Of a stretch of DNA of 64,000 nt, positions 56,897-64,000 are shown piece by piece. The stretch is from Clitopilus passeckerianus (lineage: Eukaryota > Basidiomycota > Agaricomycetes > Agaricales > Entolomataceae), in assembly GCA_944990035.1 (NCBI GenBank), contig CALYLX010000054.1, positions 1-64,000 on the forward strand, read 5' to 3'. The position numbers and the translations under genes are program-made. Below the pieces are notes generated by a model. It was not told where the DNA came from. It did not search any database and saw only the letters and a list, made by a program, of their open reading frames with translations. How positions within the stretch are numbered: the first letter of the stretch is position 1; each line of letters opens with the position of its first letter.

Positions 56897-57434
56897 TGTT
56901 GTGGGTCTTCCCGTTGAAAGGGTCTGATTCGCGAAGAAGTTGGGGAGAAGGCTGGCCCGTCATTGACTTCCAGAAGTCCATCATGTGTGGATGTTGAGGC
57001 GCTGCGACACGCAAAACCATCGAGTAGGCTGAGTAGGCTCAAGTTTAGGCAAGGTGATCACCGTGTTGGCGAAACTGCACCTTCATTGTCGCCAAACTGA
57101 GAGTGAGCAACATTGTTGGCCTCAGGTTCCGCCGCAGTGTCGAGTCGGAGGCGCCATCCCTAGAGTTTGGCTATTGGCGAGAACATGAGGACTCAGAAAC
57201 GTTTCCCTACTACTTTGACTAATACTGTACTGGAACTTTTGGGAAGAAGCTGTAGGCTTTGCGGCTCAAACTGAGTGTAATTTATCTCCTGGTTGCCCGA
57301 TTATTAATTATACTTCTGAGATCAGCGGGCCTTCTTGCACCTGGATTACATGTTGAGCCGGAAGGGTATCAACTACTAATATCTATTATATTCGTAGCAA
57401 ACGTGAAAACGATGTTCCCATGACCTTACGGCCA
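56897..57434. other. intergenic, no gene seen
   Basis: About 540 bases between two tandem F-box loci; nothing recognised besides an A/T-rich patch at 57370-57400. Confidence 0.45.
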
Positions 57435-59937
57435 TCAAAGCTCCTGGCCTTCACTGTCACTGTCACTATCGCTGAACAAATGGCTGTCATCACTATCGTC
57501 GTCCTCTGCCTCCCCAAGCTCTGGTATACTATTGCTATCGCTGAATGGATCCTGATCATCTCTATCGCTTCTGTTTGGGGTGGTACAATCCGCTGGGCAT
57601 AGATGCAGATTTAGAAGCGCTGTACGAGTGTTGTTGAGCTGGATTCCATAGCCAGCCATGCATATGTCGAGTCGGCGACTCGACTTCGAGGCGGTTGCGG
57701 GGTCCTCCGAATCAACTTCAACCTTGATGAATGTTAAAGAGGGAGAGGAGGCATCCCAGCGAATACCCTTCAAGTGCATAAATAAATTCTCCGCATGTTC
57801 CTCATCAACACGACAGTGAGCCTGTCGATGTAAGTCGGTGTAACCCTCCTTCTGGATGCAGGATTTAAGGAGCTGATGGGTGCAACCCCCCACACTCAAG
57901 CTTCGTAGAGACGAACAAGAAGCTAGAGCTTCTCGCACAGCTATAGGCCCTATCCTCTGAATGTGGAGGGTATCGAGTTCGGGACAGCGACGAAGGAAGT
58001 CAGTGTTCTTCGTGTCAAGCATAGGTTCTTGTAGCGATATGTGACATGATTCGAGCTTCAGAGTGAAAAGGTTAGGAGTTGTGAGAGGCCTGAGCAATGC
58101 GGAGAGGGTGGCTTGCATGGCGGTGATCGCGAACGTAGATAGTGATGTCCAGCTCTCGAAGCGTAGAGTGCGCCACGGTGAGACCAACGTCAGGCGCGAA
58201 AGAGCCAGTGATGAGGGCGAGGGTTGGATGTCTGTCAACAGAAGGCCCCAGGTCGATGGTGAGGCTGTGAAGGTTGGAGGAGAGTTCGAGTAGATTGAGG
58301 ACGGCACTTGGTTGCGCTGTCAGCTCACGCAGGTTGAGATGTGTTAGTTGATAGGTTTCGAATTTCAGACAAATGATGAGATTGCTCCCTGTCTCGCGAA
58401 GACCACCGCGTAGCGGGGTGGCGGGGTGGATTGAGAGGCGCTGAAGTACACTGGGAGTTAGATCATCAAGGCCATTGTGATGAAGATTGACCATGGCCCA
58501 GTCGAAAGCATTATATAGAGCGCCGGTTTGAACATCCTCTGCCGGAAGGTAGAAAGGAAAATCACGATAAAAACGAGTCATGAGGGTGGTGGCGCAGAGG
58601 TGCAGTGTGCGAAGGCGCTGCCCCAGGCTGCTTATCGAGAAAATGTCGCGAGTCTCCTGAACACCGAATTCGAGGTACCCGGTGTGGAAGGGTATCCTAC
58701 CCTCCTTGCGGGTTTCCAAAACCAGGTCGTTCCGACCTTCAAGATGGTTTCTCACTCGCTCTCCGTCAAGATTCCGGAGCTCGTTCATAGACAGTCAAGA
58801 GATTCCTTCAGGGATCAGTCTACTATTTCCATTCGGAATCCACGTTGTGCATCAGAACCGTCAAGATTCCGGTTCCCTCGTGTAAGCCACGCACCCTCCC
58901 TGGGATGGATTGGAAAGGATTTCGAGGTCATATTTCTGTTTATTGTTTCTTTATTACAGTACATCACATTTTACTATTATTCTTCGTTTCAGGCTATTTC
59001 TGGTGCGGGTATGATCATGAAGATCAGTACCTTGGTGGACACAGGGTCGATATCCACTCCTAGGACGCGTAAAAGGCACTGTTGGGGTCACAGTGCGCCT
59101 ACACGAGTGGAATCTCCCCGAGTCATTGTCATTCGGGTGCAGATTGGATTGTGATTGCCTTATCCGGTTGTAGACCTGCCTTTTCCGTAGTACTTTAAAT
59201 TCTTTTCGTCTCGTGATCATGTATTCCCGCGCGCGTCGCGCGTCTTTGAATGAATTAGGTTCTTGACACCTCACCACCACGATCAGATTTACGGTCAACC
59301 AGTGACCGTTCTCTCAGTTTCTCTTCAGTATCGAGGATCACACGGATCCTCACCTTCTCGGCAAGTTACAGATTAGCTAGCTGAGTATTTCATTCAGTTT
59401 TCTTTCTCATTCTACGTTACATTCGTGGTTGTGTCGGGAAGCCTACGGCTTCTCTTGCTACGCTACGTTTCTGACTGATCCCTCTCTCTTCCCCACTTCT
59501 CTCGTACCCAGGTACCCGGACCGAGCCCGGTAGAGTCAGCACCCCGCGGCTAGGAGGCTTCTTTCTTCCTCACCGGCAAAGGGGGTGACTGTGAGGAGGA
59601 CGGTTAAGGGCAGAGGCTGACTGCATTGCAAAACCGTGAGAAGGCCATCCTTGTTTATGGGAGTGGCCGATGTGATGTTGATGACTAGATGGTCCCAAAG
59701 ATGCGGAATGCTGATAGAGACAGCTCTCCATGAGGAAGAGACGTGCGTCAAGGTAATCAAAGTCGACCTGGTTGAAAGACACGAAGGCGGGGAAGCTCCT
59801 TCGGGGTCGCTGATGGAAAGCTTCATGATGGCCCCAAGCACCTCTTCAGGGAGAGTCGAGACTGGGGAAGGGCTTTCAACGAGAGCGTTCATAGCGGGTT
59901 GCAGGTAGGGATGAGAAAGGCGGTGTGAAATGGGCAA
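57435..59937 (-). pseudogene. F-box gene of the SFWRDVA type, split by an insertion and a frameshift
   Basis: The 5' part (59937 to about 59545) holds an F-box: VSTLPEEVLGAIMKLSISDP, then LTHVSSSWRAVSISIPHLWD, reading to LTVLLTVTPFAGEEERSLLA. About 660 bases of unrelated DNA follow. Then the leucine-rich half resumes near 58790: LGQRLRTLHLCATTLMTRFY, TYQLTHLNLRELTAQPSAVL, HSTLRELDITI. A single-base slip near 58125-58145 shifts it to ITAMQATLSALLRPLTTPNL and FLRRCPELDTLHIQRIGPIA, ACSSLRSLSVGG. The C terminus is an acidic Ser/Asp run ending at 57435. Block order matches the intact gene at 55259-56896, which supports one broken gene. The two parts may each be transcribed, but neither is a complete F-box adaptor. 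Confidence 0.72.
58881..59541. mobile_element. LTR-like insertion (candidate solo LTR)
   Basis: A 661-base block interrupts the F-box pseudogene. Its edges read TGTAAGCC... and ...GTCAGCA, the TG...CA ends typical of retrotransposon long terminal repeats. The five bases outside are CCTCG on the left and CCCCG on the right, a near-perfect target duplication. Inside are an inverted repeat GAGGATC/GATCCTC near 59332-59350 and, on the minus strand, AATAAA signals near 58945-58955. No gag or pol coding sequence is present, so it would be a solo LTR. Boundaries are inferred from TG/CA ends plus where F-box text stops and may be a few bases off. Confidence 0.5.
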
Positions 59938-60148
59938 GTTGGGGCTAACCAGACAAACGGAAACGAGCTTTTATGAGGGTTAAGCCAAATCGGCAATGCC
60001 AACCACACCTTGCCATTGTTGAACGCTTAGACCCCCGTAGATAATGGTAAAGTTGATGACGGCCATGGCACATGGTACGAAAAAGACTTCTGGTCCACGC
60101 CGGGAGTTGGGCCTTTGCCACGGACGGCGTGACAAAACAAAAAAAATC
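59938..60148. other. intergenic
   Basis: Leader of the F-box pseudogene and flank of the tRNA gene; nothing further seen. Confidence 0.4.
60141..60148 (-). terminator. pol III terminator of tRNA-Asn
   Basis: A run of T on the minus strand directly after the tRNA, following GGA. Runs of four or more T end RNA polymerase III transcripts. Confidence 0.75.
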
Positions 60149-60231
60149 CTGTCCCAGAGAGACTTGAACTCTCGATCTTCCGATATGAGAGTTTAACAGT
60201 CGGACGCTTTAACCAACTAAGCCATGGGACA
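60149..60231 (-). tRNA. trnN-GTT: tRNA-Asn (anticodon GTT) with a 9-base intron
   Basis: The minus strand folds into a full cloverleaf. The acceptor stem TGTCCCA pairs with TGGGACA over seven base pairs, followed by discriminator G. The D stem GCTT/AAGC holds AGTTGGTTA in its loop. The anticodon stem TCCGA/TCGGA carries CTGTTA plus A, giving anticodon GTT. The T stem GAGAG/CTCTC encloses TTCAAGT. Nine extra bases (AACTCTCAT) sit one base 3' of the anticodon, the universal nuclear tRNA intron position. Immediately downstream is a run of eight T, a pol III terminator. The 74-base mature length is normal. Confidence 0.95.
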
Positions 60232-61028
60232 CGACGATTGCAAACGGATCTGCAATCGTATAAATCTGGTAAGTTCGTAGCCGACTGTGGACGCATTCTG
60301 ATCCGATTCAAGCAAGGGACGTCTCTCTCTTGAGAGACTTGGAGGTACAAGCACTGAAGCAAGAGGGTTTCTCATATCACAGCGACCCTCTTGGGCCATC
60401 GCGCGACATTCTTATACGGCTCGTTCCCTGCCCAAGAAACTTCAGGTCAAACAATGCAATCGCCTACTTGGTACTGCCCGGAAAGATGCGTTTTCCAGAT
60501 GGCAATGTATTTGCGCCTGAGTTGGGGATGGGATCCATCATGCTCGGCTACTGTTTAGCAGGAGATTGACAGGTAGCTTGCCATGCATTATGGGTCAATG
60601 TAAAATTATACAGAACCTGGAGAGAGCATCCCTATTGGTGATAGCAGCCAAAAGTAAATTTGTTGTAGATTCGTTCTTGAGGTCAAAAACTTCCGCAAAA
60701 AATGCTGCGATCCAGCCTGAAGCCAACATCTTCTCAGTCTCATGATTCCCAGCGCGAGGTAGATGGCAGGCGACGGTAAAGGCTTTTGTGCGTGTCAACA
60801 CTCAAGCGTGCGTAAGCCGGATCAACAATAACAAACCAGAGCTGAACGCCTCGCGGTTTTCGTTCCAAACTTCATCTCAACCACGACCTTTTCTTGTAGG
60901 CCACAGCAACAGTCAAGCGTATCGCTGCTGCTTCTGGCGGGACTGTTTGGTACGTTTGGCTGCTCCGAAGCGCAATCGTGTAATCTTATCAGGGTCCTTA
61001 GGGAAATCAGTCTGGACCCACATATACA
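60232..61028. other. intergenic, no gene seen
   Basis: About 800 bases upstream of the long open frame that starts at 61029. It may contain its promoter and a 5' exon. No domain or repeat was recognised. Confidence 0.45.
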
Positions 61029-64000
61029 ATGTCAGCAAGACAAAATAAGAAACGAGGCAAGGGACGTAATAACGCCAACAACCGCGAGCGCACCGTCACC
61101 ACACTCACTGAGGATCCCAATACACCATATCTTGTACCAACGCCGAGTGAAGAACCAGCTAGCAGTCCTGTTTTATCAACGTCATTCGCAGTGACATCTT
61201 CCAACGGGAATCCAAACAGCGTACCGGCGGACTCTGCGTATCAGTCTTCTGGCAACTACAACAATCTCGGATATCCCAGCTTCAATAACGGATCCATGCA
61301 CGGTCGGAACCATCCGTCGTCTCAGCTTACACCTCAGCAACAACAACAATTCTACCCTGCTGCGGAACAGGAACAAGTTATCCTGCCCCCCGGGAACAAT
61401 GACCTGGAAATCCTGGAAAACCTCAAACAAATAATAAAAAATGGCCAGCATGAAATGTATCGACCTGATCCCCAACCAGTCCATCTCGCGAGCCTCTATC
61501 TTGGCCCAGCCACGTCTCAGAGACCTGGATTTTACCAACAAGATCCTGGATATGCTGAATACTCCAATTCGAGGGGGTCTTGCGACGAATCAGTCAATGG
61601 TTCGACAAATAATGGTCTGGCTGAAAACCATGCCCTAGGGCCTCCTTCTCCTGTCGAGTCGAGTAGACGTCCGCCACGTGTGCAGCCCAAGGATAGCTGG
61701 GACCGCTCTAAGGCAATTTCTGAGCATTCGCACGAACTCCATACGGCGTCAAGCCAGCACAGCCTACCTCAAGCGCCCTCAGCAATCAGTACATCGTCAG
61801 TACCGTCAGTGTCGGGACCTCCTTCTGCAGGTCTCACATCCACTGACGCCCAGACGTCTGATGTTCCTGTTCGTGGTGGCGAAGTGGGTCCAGCTAATAC
61901 AAACGGTCATCAACCTCCTCAGGCCAGCTCTGCACCTCCTCAGAATGATGCTTCCACTCGTGAAAATAGCACTTCCGGAGATGCTGCTGATGGAAGAGTG
62001 CCTCAAACTGACCAGGTCAAATCTGACGTGGCCCCTGCTTCGGTGGAAGATCGCCCAAGAGAGGTGGAATACTCTCGCCCTCCCGGACCTCCTGGAGGAA
62101 ATGCTGGTTACTCGGATCGTGGTTATTATTCTCGAGAAGGCAGATATACTGATCATCGCGACTACCAAGACCGCCGTGCTCCCTATAATCGCTTTCGGGA
62201 TAACAGGTACACTGATGTTCGAAGACCACCGCCTGAAGAACGGCACTATGAACCAAATTATGACCGTCCTCCTAGGCGTTATAGTGATGCTGAACCTGGC
62301 TATCATTCCAGACGTCTCTCTGACGCCCGTCCTCTACCTAGTCACACGGGGGATACCTATCAGCCTTCTGAAGGACATGCCACGGGACCTCCCCCACCCG
62401 CATATAGCCGCCCAGCCGATGATGCTGGCACTCGGATGTCTCATCCTCCGGAACCACGCCCAGCTCCCGTCTCTCAAACGCAACCTCCAGAGACAAAGGT
62501 TGTCGATGTTGCAATGGTTGAGCCTGCAAGCCGCCCTCAGCCAAGTCTTCCACCTATGCAAGTAGCCCCTGTGGCTACCCCTTCCTCTGTGCCACCACCC
62601 ATCCAGAAGCTCACAGAACCGTCCCAGGATCCTCCTATGACGCATACATCCACACCGCAAGTACCTTCCGAGAATAATCCTGCGAATTCGGTTCCCCTCC
62701 AAGATCGTCTGGATCAAGCTTCTTCGTTCCAGCCATCTCAACTTCCTCCTGGTGTCCCCGAGCCACATCGTTCAAATCCTCCCAGCCGTCAGAATACCCT
62801 AGATGATCGACCGGGTCCACCTCTTGGCCCTGGCAGATACACTCGGCCTGGATCGCCAGAAGCCGCTGAACGAGCTACATATCCTCCTCGACCAGTTTCG
62901 TCTGCAAGACCTGGACCTCCCAATCGTGATGATCGTACATATAGGGGACCAGGTCCTGCTAAGCCTCCTCCACCTCGCGACTTCAGGTCAAGGGATCAGT
63001 CCAGAGAGCGACAACCAGACTACCGTGGCCCTACTGCAAGCGCATATAGGCCCCCAGAACGAAGCTACGACAACAGGAGATCGGATGCTATGGATGTCGA
63101 CAGCCACCTACCACCAACGCCCCGGTTCACTGGTGACAGGCCTTTCAGGCGTTACTCCCCTGAACGGACACGTCCTCCTCCTCCTGCGTCAGGTCCTGCC
63201 CCTGCGAGTGATCCTCCCTATGAAGATAGATTCACTGCTGGAGGAGCTCCCTACCCTCCACCTTTTGATGACCGACGAAGGGACTACAGGGACTACAGGG
63301 ATGATCACTACCGGCCCCGGGACACCTGGGACAGGCCTGCTGGTGGACCACCACCGGCTTCGTCAGGTGCAACCGATAGACCTAGATATGACTCGCGTCT
63401 TCCACCACCACCACCACCTCCTGGTTCTCGCCCATATGGATGGGAGGCTCGGGATGACAGGGATAGGCGGGACAACTTCCCGCCTCGGTCTGGATCACCC
63501 CCACATCGACCCTATGGAGGTGGGGGTCCACCACGAACGACTGGTGCAAGACCTGGACCATATGATTCCAACGCTGTACCACCGTCTCCAACGACCTCTT
63601 ACGCTCGTGTACGTCAGCGCAGTATGAGTCCTCCAAGACGACCCTCCATGGACGATGCTCGACCACCTCTGAAAAGACCCAGGGAGGACGACTATGGGGG
63701 CGATTATTACTCTGGAGCACCACCTCCCCAGCGACCTCCTCGGGATTATCCTCCGAGACCCGTGAGTCCCCCACCTGCAAGTGGTGGTGGTAGCGGCTAT
63801 TACGATAGGGCTCCACCCCCTCCGACTTCAGCGAGTACGACAGCAAGTGGTGGGCCGCCGCCTGATAGGGCGTACCCGCCGAGAGATTTCTCTGGACCAC
63901 CGTATGATCGCCCGAGGTCGCCTCCTAGTAGAGGATATACGCGGCCTGGGGGATACGGTGGCAGGGATGATAGGTATCCTCCTCCTCGGCTTCCAGCTTC
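61029..64000 (+). CDS. very long disordered Pro/Arg/Tyr-rich protein, 3' partial
   Basis: An uninterrupted frame of 990 codons runs from the ATG at 61029 (MSARQNKKRGKGRNNANNRE) to the right edge without a stop. I read it through codon by codon and found none. The first 140 residues are Asn/Gln/Ser-rich with a Gln run and one short helix (NNDLEILENLKQIIKNGQHE). From about residue 340 the text changes to repeating Arg, Asp, Tyr and Pro (YSDRGYYSREGRYTDHRDYQ, PPFDDRRRDYRDYRDDHYRP, PPPPPPPGSRPYGWEARDDR). The Arg/Tyr richness, short RS/RD pieces and a Lys-Arg patch (PPLKRPREDDYGG) suggest an RNA- or chromatin-associated nuclear scaffold that may phase-separate. No folded domain is visible in the part seen. 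Confidence 0.85.
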   Translation, partial: MSARQNKKRGKGRNNANNRERTVTTLTEDPNTPYLVPTPSEEPASSPVLSTSFAVTSSNGNPNSVPADSAYQSSGNYNNLGYPSFNNGSMHGRNHPSSQLTPQQQQQFYPAAEQEQVILPPGNNDLEILENLKQIIKNGQHEMYRPDPQPVHLASLYLGPATSQRPGFYQQDPGYAEYSNSRGSCDESVNGSTNNGLAENHALGPPSPVESSRRPPRVQPKDSWDRSKAISEHSHELHTASSQHSLPQAPSAISTSSVPSVSGPPSAGLTSTDAQTSDVPVRGGEVGPANTNGHQPPQASSAPPQNDASTRENSTSGDAADGRVPQTDQVKSDVAPASVEDRPREVEYSRPPGPPGGNAGYSDRGYYSREGRYTDHRDYQDRRAPYNRFRDNRYTDVRRPPPEERHYEPNYDRPPRRYSDAEPGYHSRRLSDARPLPSHTGDTYQPSEGHATGPPPPAYSRPADDAGTRMSHPPEPRPAPVSQTQPPETKVVDVAMVEPASRPQPSLPPMQVAPVATPSSVPPPIQKLTEPSQDPPMTHTSTPQVPSENNPANSVPLQDRLDQASSFQPSQLPPGVPEPHRSNPPSRQNTLDDRPGPPLGPGRYTRPGSPEAAERATYPPRPVSSARPGPPNRDDRTYRGPGPAKPPPPRDFRSRDQSRERQPDYRGPTASAYRPPERSYDNRRSDAMDVDSHLPPTPRFTGDRPFRRYSPERTRPPPPASGPAPASDPPYEDRFTAGGAPYPPPFDDRRRDYRDYRDDHYRPRDTWDRPAGGPPPASSGATDRPRYDSRLPPPPPPPGSRPYGWEARDDRDRRDNFPPRSGSPPHRPYGGGGPPRTTGARPGPYDSNAVPPSPTTSYARVRQRSMSPPRRPSMDDARPPLKRPREDDYGGDYYSGAPPPQRPPRDYPPRPVSPPPASGGGSGYYDRAPPPPTSASTTASGGPPPDRAYPPRDFSGPPYDRPRSPPSRGYTRPGGYGGRDDRYPPPRLPA

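Noticed and set aside
59220..59245. CG-rich run with GCGCGCG as a possible regulatory palindrome
   Set aside because: It lies inside the LTR-like insert and has no partner gene; most likely part of the element.
61678..63627. Long plus-strand open frames of about 295 and 274 codons in a second frame
   Set aside because: They overlap the continuous 990-codon frame from 61029, which has the better start, composition and length.

Overview
This is a nuclear window from a filamentous basidiomycete, almost certainly a mushroom-forming Agaricomycete. The evidence is dense genes with many short introns (about 45-70 bases, GT...AG), and families typical of that group: F-box proteins starting Met-His-Pro-Cys-Leu, BTB proteins, DUF6534-type membrane proteins, pali-domain proteins and an O-fucosyltransferase-like enzyme. 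No bacterial operons, CRISPR arrays or phage genes were seen.

Layout. 1-12 kb: a damaged pali-type (SUR7/RIM9) membrane protein, a single-pass surface protein, the bifunctional thiamine enzyme THI6, a caprin-like RGG-box RNA-binding protein, and a BTB/POZ protein. 13-24.5 kb: a two-finger C2H2 factor, the meiotic endonuclease SPO11, a Ser/Asp-repeat membrane protein, the replication-licensing ATPase CDC6 with three MluI cell-cycle boxes upstream, and a disordered protein. 25-40 kb: a broken beta-propeller lectin (PLL/DUF346-like), then a group of related F-box genes (two intact, two decayed) interleaved with housekeeping genes: SDH5/SDHAF2, TAPT1/EMP65 and the U1A/U2B''-type spliceosomal protein. 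40-49 kb: the O-fucosyltransferase-like enzyme, a helical protein with a glycine-rich hydrophobic segment, a DUF6534-type membrane protein, and a fifth, decayed member of the F-box family. 49-64 kb: the HSP110/SSE1 chaperone, two hypothetical genes (one frameshifted), a second type of F-box gene next to its own pseudogene (which carries an LTR-like insertion), a tRNA-Asn with a 9-base intron, and a very long proline/arginine-rich open frame that runs off the right edge.

Conserved housekeeping and cell-cycle genes are intact, while the F-box, lectin and pali genes carry stops, single-base frameshifts and insertions. That fits fast birth and death of accessory genes between stable neighbours. 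Single-base assembly errors remain an alternative for some frameshifts. Gene models were joined by hand from splice-site consensus and reading-frame continuity, so outer ends are firmer than individual exon edges.
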